From contig CADCXA010000041.1 of assembly GCA_902806565.1 (NCBI GenBank), positions 310,001-374,000 on the forward strand: DNA of 64,000 nucleotides, given 5' to 3'. Origin of the DNA: Hypoxylon rubiginosum (Eukaryota; Ascomycota; Sordariomycetes; Xylariales; Hypoxylaceae). Of this stretch, positions 1-12,480 are shown in pieces. The position numbers and the translations under genes were made by a program. The notes beneath the pieces are model-generated. The model ran no database searches, had not been told where the DNA came from, and worked only from the letters and a program-made list of their open reading frames with translations. How positions within the stretch are numbered: the first letter of the stretch is position 1; each line of letters begins with the position of its first letter.

Positions 1-19
1 GCGATTGTCGTCAACTTAC

Positions 20-449
20 TAGTGAAGCTTGCGTCACGAGGAATCTTGGGAAGCGTAAAGTTGATCAACTTCTCGAATTCCATCTCTTCATCTTCAATAT
101 AGAACAGGGCCTGCGAACCCAGGTTCGCCTCTCCGTATCTGAGCGCCCGCGTAGAGTCGTAGCCATACAACGGCTCAACATCCAGCACTCGTAGAGCTTG
201 GGAGACGTCCTGGATCGTCATGAATGTTCGTCTTGCAAGGCGCATGCATCGTAAAGCCTCTACGAGCACTTGGCCAATGCGATACTCGACGTCCTGAGAG
301 AGAGTACGTAAGGCTTCGTCGCCCAAGTTGGAGATACCGACCGACTCGGCGACATCTTTGACGTTCTCTTGGTTCCAGAGAAGTCGCTGTTCATAAGCGG
401 TCTTGCTGACATCTTGAGCGGGGCCACGAGCGTCTCTGGCAGCAGCCAT
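20..449 (-). CDS. TAF6: TFIID/SAGA subunit TAF6, first exon (partial)
   Basis: TAF6 is a histone-fold subunit of TFIID and SAGA, acting in RNA polymerase II transcription; it pairs with TAF9. The start codon is at 449 in a good context (atcATGGC). The 143 codons carry the TAF histone fold, with motifs such as [20 protein letters not shown] at about residues 29-48 followed by the helix [16 protein letters not shown], then the family-specific LDVEPLYGY. The piece [15 protein letters not shown] marks the linker after the fold. A GTAAGT donor (first base 19) ends the exon; the rest of the gene, including the HEAT-repeat C-terminal domain, lies left of the window. Identity is firm; only the exon end is inferred. 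Confidence 0.92.
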
Positions 450-2023
450 GATGACTAGCAGGTGATTCGTTACGAGTACGACGTTTGAGGTGATGTTGTT
501 GAGATGTTGAAGTGATTGGGTTGAGATCCCAACGAGAAGCGGAGATTTGAAGATGGAGTTCTCAAACGGATGATTGAAAGCTGGCCAAGTAGAGACTAGC
601 TAGGCGATTCAACTGCTGTCTCATTAGTCTGACGATCGAGATGAGGATGGAAAATGTTGAGCACGTACTCACGAAGTACTCGTTTGTAATGGAGTACGCA
701 AAGATGCTCGTCAGATTTGTACGAGATCAGTGAGACGAAAAAGTGAGTTGCCAAAAGGCTCGTACTCGAGAAGTTGTTGTGTGTAGTGCCAATTGCTGAA
801 TTTGGCGTGAAGAGAGTTTTGCAAAGGTGAAGGTTTTTTGTTGGGAAGAAGAGAGTTGTGGGAGAAAGTTGAATGGCAGACTGGAGGTATTTATGGACAG
901 AATCTGAGAAGATGTTTGCTGCCTTATCTGAGCCTGGACCACGAGTCAGTTGATAGGGCAAGATAAGAGGCCAATGGTTGCCCAGGTAGCTGATAGAGGA
1001 AGTGGTCTGAGCTTGTGGTATGAGGAAAGTACGATAATTGGGTAAGGCACGAGAGTTGGTAGTTTGGGAGGTTGCTGGGGAGGTAGGAACTTACCCTCAA
1101 TCCTGAGCCCTAGACGACACGTGAGTCGATCTGGGAACTCACACAAAATGAGCGACGGCAAATTGTGGTTGCTGGTCCCAGCGGTCCGAGCAGTACCGAG
1201 GACGAGAACGGAAGATGTGACCCAAGACGGCGGTTGAGGAAGAGGATAGTTGCGACGAAGCTATCTCGAAGACGTCGATCCTCTTTTGACCTCATCAAAT
1301 GTTAACCTCCATAAATACGACGGCAATAGCGGTAAAGATGTGACTCACAAGTGTTGCCCTGCCCAGAACCCAACGTGAAGCTTGCCAGGCCGCGCTGACG
1401 AGATGATCTATCTAGCAAGGCGCCGACGACACCATAAGCTTTCTCCTACGGGATGGAGGATGTCCAGGATGTGATAGGTACGCAAGCAGTAAAGCCGAGG
1501 TAGAAGTTATCTTAGGTACTCGGCAAGAGGCGAGAAATCCGATGTGAGAAATCTGCTGGCGAGTGTGTGTAGAGGAAGAGAGAATCAGCTTCTGCTAGGA
1601 TCGGAAATATTTGAAGAGGTAGGGTTGAAAGCTTGGATGCTTTTCGATGGAAGTGTCGCCGAGGTTGAATGGAGGAGCAAAGATGAATTGAAGTGTACGA
1701 GGCTGATAATAATTTGGAGGAAAAGGTAAGAATTGGAGCTAGTCGAGCTAGTAGCAGCTGGGCAATCAGCCTCGAGCTTGGCATGCGGTCTGGCGGTTAC
1801 CGTGGACTCCATATTTAGCCCGCTAGCGTAATATACCCCACTCGAGTCATACTTTAATTTCTCTGCATATGAAATCGAGATACCGTCGAGACATAAGATG
1901 ACATTTCACCCGGCTAGTACTTTCCCAACCTAACTTCATATATCGACCCTCGATCTTGAAGTCTGTTCAAAAATGAGAATATAATTATACTAACTAAGCT
2001 AGAAACTACACAGGCGACGTGAG
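450..2023. other. Intergenic region upstream of TAF6
   Basis: No open frame here has a recognisable motif or plausible splice structure. It holds the TAF6 promoter side and the region beyond the 3' end of the bZIP gene. Confidence 0.6.
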
Positions 2024-2710
2024 TCAATTAAAATCCTTGTTAACCAAGTCGCTAGCTACTTTGGCAAGGTAGCTTTTGATAGGCTCGCTATCACAGTATT
2101 GGCTGTGCGTGAGAAGCCCGTCCTTCAAGCAGAGCACCTCATTCTGCAGACTGCCGGCGATATACTTGAGCTTCTTGTTCTCCCGCCCTAGCTCTCGTTC
2201 TTGGTCCTTGAGCCATTCGACGCTGACTTTCGCTTTCTGCCGACACTTGCGCGCCGCCTTTCGGTTCTTTTCCCGTCTGCTATCGAGCTGCGTCCTATTG
2301 CTAGAGCCCCCAGATGTCGACGCTCGTGGTTCCCGCCTACGATAATTGCCGCCGTAGGCTTCTACGTTAGCAGACGGACCAAATTTGTTCACGGCGTCTC
2401 CTTTGAGGCCTAATTCGTAGACGCCACCTCCCTCCACATTCGGAGTCGTAGCTATGCTTGATGGAAGCTGTTGCGAGAAGCTCTCCAGCTTGCTAACAGT
2501 AGAAGAGGTCAACTCTGACTGCTTATAGCCGTTGGGCAGATCCTCGATCTGGAGGCGTTAGTATTTGTGACAGATTCGCTGAGATTGCTTGGTTGGGCTT
2601 ACTATGCTATTTGGCGTGAGAGGTGAGTAGGGATATTGTACATCCAATGTGGTTTTTTGACCGAGCCCTTCCTCGTTCTGTAGGCTCAACACATCGTCGG
2701 TACCAGCCAT
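2024..2710 (-). CDS. bZIP transcription factor, ATF/CREB-like
   Basis: Two exons, 2603..2710 and 2024..2548, joined over a 54-nt intron with GTAAGC donor, TACTAAC branch point and CAG acceptor, give 210 residues. The basic region lies at about residues 127-142 with the bZIP signature NRKAARKCRQ (N-x7-R spacing), followed by a zipper of leucine and other hydrophobic heptads (EWLKDQERELGRENKKLKYI). The tail LCLKDGLLTHSQYCD resembles the end of the fungal Atf1/AtfA zipper (LLxHxxC), so an ATF/CREB type is likely. The protein is much shorter than AtfA and lacks its N-terminal HRA/OSA-type domains, so it is more likely a pathway-specific or stress regulator. Nuclear DNA binding is inferred from the family. 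Target genes cannot be inferred. Confidence 0.88.
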
Positions 2711-4068
2711 AGTCTGGAGTTCCTAGGCATTCTCCGTAAATCATCAACCAGACGTTATCTTAGGCGATTTTCCCAAGCCTGAAGATGTACGATAACGATA
2801 ATAGAGTCGTTAAAATGTATCCTGGGTGTTCTTGCTGTATGTGGTAAGATTCCCATAAGTACGCGACCACAAATCTAGAGAAGATTCTCATAGTTTTTAT
2901 GACAAACAACCCCGCATATAGTCTCTCCGAGTTGGAGTCATGATCTGACAAAGGCTTTCTCGGCTCTCAACTTTGGAGATTAATAGGCATCTTTAGGGGT
3001 GGCACTGACAAGGGGTTTCAGTCGCATATTGCGCCAATCAGAACGTGGATGCTACTCAGAGTTCCACCCACGCCCATTGGGATGACATCACCATTGTTGT
3101 ATTCGTAAAGGGGTTCAAGCTTTACCTAGTCGTGACGCATAAGTTCATATATGATATGATAGATCACCCTGCCTGCTTGATTACAACTTAGACTGAGCTA
3201 CCCACACTTCTTCGGCCGACCAACTAGCCACGAGTGGATAGATCATAGATGTAGGTATCGGGCTAGCATGTACAAGTGAGGCGACGGTGTGGTATCAAGC
3301 AGTCTAGTCCCAAATATGCGGTTGCTCCATCCCCACGTTTTATAGGGCAGTGGTTCTGTTCTACCGTGCCACACAAGCTTAGCGAAATTCTCAACATCAT
3401 AACAGTTCTCGCGGCGTAAGAATATTTACCTTTTCCCTATACACTATAGTTTACGGTCCCATATGTATTTCCTGGGACGAGATGTAGACATAATTTCAGT
3501 CCATGTATATGATTGCAAGCAAATCTGGCCCAGGTGCTAACTACAAAGCGTAGGGCCGTAAAGTATTGTCCAAGATACAAAGCTTAAGGTACTTGGTAAA
3601 AAAGATCACGTTTAGTTCAACCACATATAATTAATATAAAAGCTATGGGGGAAGTAATCACATAGAATTCAGCTTTTTCTTAGCTACTAAAAAGGTATGA
3701 GGATACGCTATTCAGACGAATTCGTTCTTTCTCGAGCAGCAGCGCCAAGCTCTATACTAAAGGTGTAAATACTCCGTGCAGTATAGGGGATGGGATTGTT
3801 GGCAAGTTTCATATAATATAGCGGCAGACTAAGGAAACGAGGTCAAGCACGGTGGGCAATACAATGGTTATAATATGCCCCGAAGATAAACTAAGGAAAT
3901 AATTTAAATACCATACTCCTAATTTAACCTGTTAAGATCGGGGGTTTAATTAATCATTATCACTAAGTTAGGGCAAAGGTGAGGCAAAGGTAATCTTCAA
4001 TAAACCAATGTAATCTAAGTAGCAATTGCCTAGCAAGTAAGGGGAAATAGTAATCAATCTCCATCATC
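2711..4068. other. Intergenic, no gene seen
   Basis: About 1.36 kb of moderately A/T-rich sequence between two minus-strand genes. Only short open frames without motifs occur. It contains the 3' flank of the NACHT gene. Confidence 0.6.
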
Positions 4069-7000
4069 TTAGTCCCACTCCTCGTACTGTCTTTCATAAA
4101 AGTGATCCTCAAATGGGCCACCATTATTTGGACAACATTTCGCATCAACATCAGAATCAGACTCCCTCGCAACCGGATCCCCATTTTCATCAACAAAACA
4201 ATAGCCACACCTTTCTTCCGCCAAGACTTCTATTGCTCGTTTATATACCTCTTCGAATTTTGTCGATTTGTTGCAGATTTCGCGGCGAATATTCGTAAAC
4301 TCCGTACGCATTTTACGAACCAACGCCTTAGACTTGTCGCCGGATAGGAACTGTAGCACTAAGGATAGGAGCGGCTCCGTTGCTACTTCGGTAGTAGGTC
4401 GAAATCGTCTTCCTCTCTCAGGGCCGACATCAGGACTTAAACGAAAGGTGACAAGCTTTATGCGGGAGGGAGGACTACTCGAACCCTTCCAGCTTCCAAT
4501 TCTTATCTTAAGTTCTTCGAATAGAAACGTTACCGGGTACTTCAGTACCGGAAAGGTGCCCGGGCTACAGACATTCTCGCAGAGGACTTTGATCAGAGAG
4601 GCCACAGTTAAATCTAAGAGAACATACCCCAATATCATTTGGCCATGTTTATATTCAGATAGATCAAACCCTTCACTAAAGTAGTCTCCGCTGTTTAAAT
4701 ATGCCATGGCCGGATTCCACGGTGCCAGTTCAGTGAGATTGATAAGTAGTGGTATGCGCTCGTCCAGGTCCGGATTAGCCTCGATGAAAGCCTGCAGCAA
4801 CCTGCACAAACAATTCGTGTCTGTTCGAACGAATTCATCCATTTGATTGAAGATCTGTCGCATGAGACTACCCAAGGGGGTGAGAAATTCAAATGGCTGG
4901 AGTTTGGAGCCTGTATAATAGATCCCCTTGGAACGAATGCTATTGCTCAGATGTAGGAGACTTTTGACCAAGTTGATAGTACTTGAATAGTCTTCAAGCG
5001 ATCTTACTGTATGCGGGACGTGATTTATATTCCGTACAATCTCCGCAGCCAAGATTTCTGGACTTGGGTTTTCCTTGATACTTGACATGATGAAACTGTG
5101 AAGTCCAGGATAGTGGGCAGCATATGTTAAGAAGTTGGGACGAAACTTGATAACTGGCCTATGTTGGATGGTCTTATCAAGGCCATAATAACCATCATCG
5201 TACCAATCCCACGCGGTTCGTAACAGCTGATGAACAGTTGCTCGAGAGCTCGGAACTATCGCCCTAGATAAATAGTCTATGACTGGCCGGACAATATAGG
5301 ATGATACATCCACAAAGACTTTGGCAAAGATTAATTCTCCCTTGGCTAGCTGAATGTATAAGGTACCCTGGTCAGACGTGTCGTGGGAGCGAATACGACG
5401 GCCTTCTTCGGTATTTGCTATAAAGTCGTACGCTGTTCGATGAATGAATCGTACACTTGTAGTCCCATGTGGCAATAGTCGCTCATACGTTGGATTCCGC
5501 ACCCTTGTGCCGAATCTCTCGGATCGATATTGGGCTATCTCCAGAAGACCTGCGCATCGGACTTGTATGGCAAGCTGAGCTTTATAGAAGAGTCTTTCTA
5601 GAGTCTCCGGATCCATAACGGTCCTTTCATTGATAAAGGCATCTTGGACATGGGTCTCTGTAGCAGCCATGATATGAAACAAGCCCGGGTGGTAAACTAA
5701 TTCGTTTCCCACCCTGCTCAGACTCTCTGAAACAATCAATAAATTGAAATACCGTGCAGCATCTTTTCGGTATATTGTGCTGTCTCCGTTCATGCGAGCC
5801 CACATGTCAGAGTAAAGGTTTGATAATTCGTTGGGCAAGTCTTCGAGTCGTTGTGCAAGCTCGTCATCCGTATCACCGTTCTCTATGCCCCGAGTCAAGC
5901 TACGAATCGCCAGCTGGAGCCAAAGGAAGACGCCTCCGGCTTTGTAGATAAGAGTATCTACGATGGTAGCTGGTCCAAACTTCGCAGATATTCTATGCGT
6001 ACCAACATAAGGTTCCATTTGGGCTTTGGAATACTTCCGCATGTCATTTTCTGTCAAATCCTGTAGTCTAAGGTGTTGATGCGGTGATAGAGCTGATTGC
6101 AGAAGTGTCTCAGGTCGGCTAGCCACGCATATTTTGACATTTGGAATGACTTGAAGGTCGTCCATCAGATTTAGAATAGGACGTGGCCCGTCTGCATCGC
6201 ATATTTCGTCCAGGCCATCGACGAAGATACATAGCGGTAAGGGGTAGCTCTTCAGCACAGTCAGCCATACTCCCTTGAGCTCCTTCATAGACCAATCGGT
6301 GACTGACTCCTTGCGCAGTAATGATTTCGAAGTGGCCAGAATTGAGTCCAGCACATGTGTACTGAAGCGAAAGCATTGGTGAAGGATGGAGCACAGAAAG
6401 CCTTTCATGCTATTCTGCATTCTCGATCCGGGCTTCCAGAAGAAATGCGACAAGATTACTGGGCTAGTGTTCCAAACTTCCAACGCTACTTTCGTTGAAG
6501 GACTCTCTAGGATATATTTCATCAGAGTACTTTTCCCGGAACCTGGTTTGCCGCTGATCCAATAGATCTTGCTGTCAGACTTAAGCCAGTCATTAAAATT
6601 GTCCCATGGCTTGTCCCATGGCTTGTCCACAAGGTTGTTCGAGTCATCTTGCGGGGTGTCATCTGCGAAAATCCACCGGAAGGTACCCTCATATGAATCG
6701 CTTAGATCATTCTTCCTTTCATTCATATCTGGATAGCGAAGACTTTGCAAAAGGCGATCTCGCTGTTTTTTTGTCGAAGCTTGCGTATCCGATTCAATTG
6801 CTACCTGAGCAACCCTCTTAACGATCTCATTCGTTTCCCTTGTGACGTGCGCTGTGATTGCTCTCTCGGCTGCAGTGACCTCACCGGAGACATGCCTCTT
6901 AACCGATGCCTCAGAACGTTGGCTCTCTTTCGTCGTATGGTCTTTGACGGAAACTAACTGCGTCTTCACAAGGTCGGTAATTTGGGTATGACCGGTGGAA

Positions 7001-7557
7001 TACTGAGATACGAAGTGCTGTACATCTTCGCCGAGTTTCTTAAAATCTTCACGCTGTTGAAGTTCAATAGCATCGCTCTGTGTGCTGATGAAAGTCTTAG
7101 CTTCGCCCTAAACTTGAAGTAAAGATGAAACTCACCAGACACGAGCGAGCAAATGCAATTCCATTGTTTGCTGGTGATTCCGTAGTGACTTCTCTAGTCT
7201 CTCCAATCGGCGCTTGCGCCATACGATCTTCAGCGTAATACGGAGAGTCCGTTTGAGACTGCCCTCCGCTCCATGAGATGTGAGAAATTTGACCTCTTCT
7301 TCAAGTGCCCGCGCGGCAACATTGCACTTTCTTGCTATATCCTCCAGTTCCCTTTCTTGGGTTGTTTGGGATCTCACACTCTGATAACGTGTCTGCAATT
7401 GAGCTGAAATGGCCGAAAGCGATGCGACGCTCTGCTCGCTGTAGAGATTGAGAGACTGTCCCTCATACATAGCCTTGCAAAACTCGATAGTTTCATGGGC
7501 AAAGTGAATCACCTGCATGATGTTGCAGGCTATGCCTAAGGCTTCGAGGCCGGACAT
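4069..7557 (-). CDS. NACHT-domain NLR-like protein
   Basis: Exons 7136..7557 and 4069..7084 encode 1145 residues. The 51-nt intron (7085..7135, GTGAGT...TCATCAG) joins ARV to CTQSDAIEL, matching how related fungal proteins read through this point. The N-terminal region opens MSGLEALGIACNIMQVI, a common fungal NLR leader that resembles cytosolic STAND-protein N-domains. A NACHT NTPase follows: Walker A GKPGSGKS at about 319-326 and Walker B with LCIFVDGLDE ending near 434. A WHD-like helical part with the motif SVRFIHRTAYDFI follows. No WD40, ankyrin or TPR repeats are visible in the remaining 500 residues. Such STAND proteins act as switches in heterokaryon incompatibility or innate-immune-type responses; the role here is inferred. 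A small in-frame duplication gives DKPWDKPWDN. Confidence 0.88.
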
Positions 7558-8419
7558 TGTGTCAGCGTGCTGTTTCGAATTATTGCACCGAAAATGCTTT
7601 GTACTAGGTAGAAGACTGGAGAGCGCACTGCTACACTTGATTTTGAGCAGATGAATGAATAGGCACATGGATGAAGAATATCGAGAGACGAAGAGTTGGG
7701 AGATCGAATCTGAAAGAGGGGGCCGACCAAGACTACATCGGGCATCAAAATACCACAAATGCTGTGTTACCCATCAAGGAGTGCAAGCCTAAACGAACCC
7801 TCCAATAGCTTGTGGTGGCTACGGCTGTCTGCTCTCGTGGAAACTATGCCTCATGGTAAGCGACCAAATGGCCCGCTGGTTCTCTAAGGTATCTAGGAGG
7901 TAGTTAGATTATATTTACCTAGGTATGTAGTAAGGCTCTAGTGTCACTCCTGAATAAATTATTGATAACAAAGTCCTATTAGCTCGTTTATATGCGACTA
8001 GGTGTCAGGGCAATGCAGTATAAAGCGGCTGAATAGGAGGTAGACATACTTTGAGAGACATGTTTCAAGTCTGGTAATTCATTGCCTTAGAGGCACCATG
8101 GCCGAGTTTGAAGCAATAGCTCGAAGAATAAGTGTTAAATTGAATAGTCTGTTTAAGTCAAGTAACTGACCCCGGACACCATGCATGCTACCCCCTTCTA
8201 TGCTTTTGCCCCCTTGTATACTGTAGATATATAACAAACATGATCATGACCGTCGTAAGTATGCCTCGTTTGCCTTCGTCCGATCTATCCCCGCCTTGCT
8301 ACAACATCAATCTGTAAATGTAGAAAACAGACCTAATCACACCCAAGGTTAACAATCTAATAACGCAAATTCGTGAAATTTGTTTATAAAAAAAGGGATC
8401 AGAACAACCCGGCACAACA
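7558..8419. other. Intergenic, upstream of the NACHT gene
   Basis: No coding frame is supported. Contains one exact copy of the palindrome TACCTAGGTA (7916..7925). Confidence 0.6.
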
Positions 8420-9538
8420 TTAATATCTCGATTTGCCCTTGCGCGTGCTCGACCCCTTGAACCCCATGATCTTGGACGCGATCATGCTGCTGATCGTGCT
8501 CTCGGCGAACCCCTTCATGCCGCCGCTCGATTTCGACCGCCGCGGGTCCTTGTCGATAAAAGCGTCCATCGCCGCGGCGCCCAGCGCGGCCGTGGCCACC
8601 TTGGCGCCCTTCTCGCCCGTCCAGCTCCCGGGCTCCTTGCGCAGCCTAAAAGCCGTGAGGCCGCCCGCCTCCAGCGCCGCCCGCGCCGCCATCTGCCACC
8701 TGTCGGCGGCGGCCTGGTCGGGCAGCTTGGTGCCGCGCCGGCTGGACGACTTGAGGCTGGACGCGACGGACTTGGCGCGGCGGCTGCGGTGGCGCGGGGG
8801 GCTCTCTGTATAGGAGCTTGCCCGCGACCGCTGGTGACGCCGGCCTCGGTCGCGGTCGTAGTCCGACTCGTCGCTCACGGACGGCGACCTGTGTCTCCGA
8901 TGCCTTCGCGGAGGAACATCGCTATGGGCTCTGGATCGTCTCCTAGGCGGTGATGGGGATGGACTAGGGGAATGCCGACGGTGGTGATGATGACGGTGCT
9001 GTGATTCTGAGTCACGGCGCGAACTGCGGTGTGCACGATCACGGCTTGGAGACCGCTCTTGGCCGCCTGATCCTGCTTGCGCTGCGGCATACATTGCTGC
9101 CGCTTCGCCGAGAAACTTCAGGCCATGTTGACCGATGGACTTTGTACGTTTGACAGCCGGTCGTTGACCAAATTCTACATCTTTATGGTGTTTGGAATGA
9201 TGTTTGCTATCTCGCGGAGTTGGTGAGGCGTGATGGGGAGCCCTCGGCGGTGACGATCGCCTGTCAGATTTTGATGGCGGGGAATATGCCCCATCGCGCC
9301 TAGAGTGTCGTGGGGGGCTCGTCGTCCTCGAAAGCCTCCTAGATGGACTTGGTCTCCGACGGGGTATAGACTCTGGTGACAAGGCGCGGTGATGATGAGA
9401 AGAAGATATTGGGGCCTCGTCGGTGCCGACGTATTCGTAGCCCGCGTTGTTTATAGGTGAGGTTGAGTGGCGGTAGGGGTCGTCGAAAGTATACGGATCA
9501 TCGTATCGACTACGATGCTTACCCGATCGAGAAGACAT
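8420..9538 (-). CDS. Arg/Ser/His-rich conserved fungal protein
   Basis: A single-exon frame of 372 residues; the Met at 9538 (MSSRSGKHRSRYDDPYTF) is preferred to the in-frame Met at 9568 because of its better context. Residues 1-270 are low-complexity, rich in Arg, Ser, Pro and His with RS-like dipeptides (SPSRRLSRT, RHHHHRRHSPSPSPSPPRRR). The C-terminal 95 residues are ordered and alanine-rich: DRWQMAARAALEAGGLTAFR, then WTGEKGAKVATAALGAAAMD. This module recurs in filamentous fungal proteins of unknown function. No catalytic motif is visible. The basic N-terminus suggests an RNA- or chromatin-associated or membrane-peripheral role, but that is only a guess. Confidence 0.75.
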   Translation of the reverse strand: MSSRSGKHRSRYDDPYTFDDPYRHSTSPINNAGYEYVGTDEAPISSSHHHRALSPESIPRRRPSPSRRLSRTTSPPRHSRRDGAYSPPSKSDRRSSPPRAPHHASPTPRDSKHHSKHHKDVEFGQRPAVKRTKSIGQHGLKFLGEAAAMYAAAQAGSGGQERSPSRDRAHRSSRRDSESQHRHHHHRRHSPSPSPSPPRRRSRAHSDVPPRRHRRHRSPSVSDESDYDRDRGRRHQRSRASSYTESPPRHRSRRAKSVASSLKSSSRRGTKLPDQAAADRWQMAARAALEAGGLTAFRLRKEPGSWTGEKGAKVATAALGAAAMDAFIDKDPRRSKSSGGMKGFAESTISSMIASKIMGFKGSSTRKGKSRY

Positions 9539-12480
9539 GATGCGACTGGGAAAGAGTCGTACAAGCAATGATTTAATTTATATCGGATCGAGTTGTTGCT
9601 GCGTTCATGTTCCGAAGGGAAATAGATCGTAAGCTGAGGGTGTAGGGCACAGTTGCGCGACTTTTAAAGGCGCAAAGGAGCTTGTATTACAACTGGGGAC
9701 CTGTAATGGTAAGAGATATAGGGCATACGCAGCTCACAGGTGTGCCATGCAAAAAGAACTGCGCCTCGACGTACAGGTGTATTATGTGTGGTAGCTATTG
9801 CCCGCCAGTCTGTCACTCATAAGAAAAAATGCGTTTAAATGTTCCAATAATACAAGTGTTGTAGTAAAATTCCGGCGGTGTAGCGAATAAACTGTCGTGA
9901 ATCTCGAAATGCTTTCTCAGACTTGCATGAGAGGTGATGTCAACCGGGATCATATCTCTTACGCTATTGCAGGGGGGCAGTGCGGGCTAGGTGGGATGGC
10001 CATAGTCTTGCTGTCTTGCCCGTGTCCAGTGTGTAGATGTACGATGTACGATGTACATACGTAGGGTGGGCTCGGTGGCTGGATGGGAGGCCTATTATGG
10101 TAGCTCTAGGCAGCTCTAGGCTACTAGCTACATCAAGTCATAGATGTAGCTCCCGAGCAGTCTAACGCTAGAGACGACGCCTTGCCACTTTGGACGGTTG
10201 ACCGGTGCATGATGCGTCCCCGCATGATTTCAGTGATTTCATAGTGTTTCCTTGCGTATGCCAACACAGCACCAGAGCATTGTCTCTTGGCCATTGAGCA
10301 TCTCGACTGGAAAAAACAGTGGGTTTGGAGCTCACTTAAACTCACACAGACTAGCCCTGAATGGTGAAAATTGAAGTTCCGAACAAGCAGGAACTGGTCC
10401 AACTTGTGTCGAGGTCTGACGAGTAAGAAAAGAGATGAGTGAGAAAATGGGAAAATCATGGACACTCTTCGGAAGGTTGCGGCGGCGAACAACGTTGGTT
10501 TCGCAGAAAACATCTGACATGCGACCTTGAACGCTTCTGGATCTGGCATTCGGCATTGGGCATATGATATTTGATACTGGTTGGTCCCTTCGAAGCTGTC
10601 ATGATGTTCTAGTCACACAGCATTCGATGACGTCTCGTGACCAAGTCATCTATTTCATCCGTTCTGTATGATGTATGATGCTGTGCGCAATTGGCCTTGT
10701 CCCGTTACTGGTTTACGTCGAGGTTTCTTCGGGTCCTTGTGTATCTTTGCACGACAGAACGTCCTGTCAGAAGAGTTGGAATATGCAGTGATGCAGAATT
10801 CTTCTAGAGCTGGCAGATCGATGGAAATCGAGAAAAGGAACAGGAAAGGAACCAGGGGCGGCCCGTCAAGACCGGGATCTATCACCCATCACCTGGCCAG
10901 GGCATCCCAATTACGCTTAATAGTTTACGCGATCCGATGTCTACCTCACCTTTGGATTTAGGTACTTAGGTACCTACTCAATGGTGACCAGAGATGAGAT
11001 GATCTTTGGTTAAACATCCATAAAGTCCATGACAATGGCTTTCCTGCTGAGATATTTCTCAAATTTGCATACGTCGTTCCATTTCACTCCATATTCATTT
11101 TCCCATTCTATTTCGCGCAACTATAAGCCTACGAGCCATGGGTATAAGGCATAGGTATAAGGCATACAAGGCACTTTATCATTGAACAGGGAATTAAACC
11201 ATCGGCAACCTGGTGCAATAATATCTGGCGCCATCAACTTGTGGTTTAAACAAGAGAAAGTTCTTGATGGCTATAGCTGATAGTCGTCAGCAGACATAAT
11301 ATCTAGGGATGCAGGATGTGCATCCTATTCATTTGCCCTTACTGAATGGAACTCAGGCTCCGTCTGGTCGCTGGCAATTGCAACAGCAGACTTTCTCTTA
11401 TCAATCTTCGTGAGACACCCAGTTTGGTTTGACTATGTCAACGAGGACACAGTCGCCTACCTCACGACGACCATGGGCTAGTAACGGCTTTCCTAGATCT
11501 CCTATCGCCTCGAGCCCATCTTCCTGCCTTTTTCTTCCTTTTTTCTTCGACTTCTACATGACGCCTGAATGGGATAAATCGAATCTAGAAGGCCAGCATA
11601 TCCGGTGGTATATAGCTGGCATCGACCTATAATTAGCAGTTTAACTCCCCTCCCCAGCTCCCCGCAATATCGTAGAGTCGCGATGCCAAGTGCGGAAGAA
11701 GAGCTAATGCAGTAGTGTACCGACGAGCCCGGTTAATTTGATCGCAGCTTAATTTTCACACACACACACGACTGGCCTCTTTTTTTCCTTCTAGAACGTC
11801 GACCAACCAGTTTCCCTTGACTCTGCTAAATACAAGGGAATCCTTCGAGTCGTTTAATCCTTCGAGTCGTTCCACCGGGGTTTGGTTCCGCAAGTCACCC
11901 AACACGAAGGCACCCCGCCGATCTCAAGATGTCAGCAGGCAGAGCAAACGACAGCTGCATCTCGCAACGTGGCTTAGAACGACCTGACTTCTCCAGAGTT
12001 TGGTCCTGGCTCCCCTACGGGCATGCAGGAACGACTGGCCGGAGATACCTAGCCACCCCATCGCAGCATGGAACCCTCACGTAGGTAAAGGGTTACGGCT
12101 ATAGCCTATCGGGCCACCCCTGGACCTGGTTAATTTCGACGTTCCCGGTCTTCTGCCCTATCCTGCGGATTCCACCTCCAGATCTCGGTGTCGATTTTTC
12201 ACCAGATGGAGTAATAATCTTCTCTCGGGACGTGAGGCCCTTCGCGGCCCTGGTAGACGCCAAGGTGGGTAGCTTCGTATCGAGTGCGAAGATGATGTAG
12301 GTACCGCGCCGCAGGGCGCCGGAACGTAAATAACCATCTCGTACCAGTAGGCGGAGCTGAGAAGGGACATCCGAACTACAAAAGGGCCTGGCCGGTCGCA
12401 GCTCTTGTTGCTTAGATTTCCTATATTTGTAGAAACATATTCGAAATACGTCCAAGTAATACCAAGTCAAATCTTCCACA
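9539..12480. other. Long intergenic region with small direct repeats
   Basis: Nearly 3 kb without a supportable gene. It holds several short local repeats: TACGATG-type copies near 10035-10060, a doubled GGTATAAGGCATA near 11137-11170, a (CA)n run near 11758-11770 and a 16-bp tandem pair at 11839-11871. It includes the promoter of the secreted-protein gene at 12481. Confidence 0.55.
11839..11871 (+). repeat. Two tandem 16-bp repeats
   Basis: AATCCTTCGAGTCGTT occurs at 11839-11854 and again at 11856-11871, one base apart, about 0.6 kb upstream of the secreted-protein gene. Confidence 0.9.

Noticed and set aside
596..1812. Several 60-120 codon frames between TAF6 and the bZIP gene
   Set aside because: They overlap one another on both strands, lack motifs and have no splice continuity.
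7108..7135. 28-nt intron in the NACHT gene using the first TAG acceptor
   Set aside because: Too short for fungal introns and it shifts the frame into a stop; the 51-nt alternative ending TCATCAG keeps the frame.
9870..10961. Frames at 10133..10549 and 10668..10961
   Set aside because: Opposite strands, no signal or domain; intergenic background.
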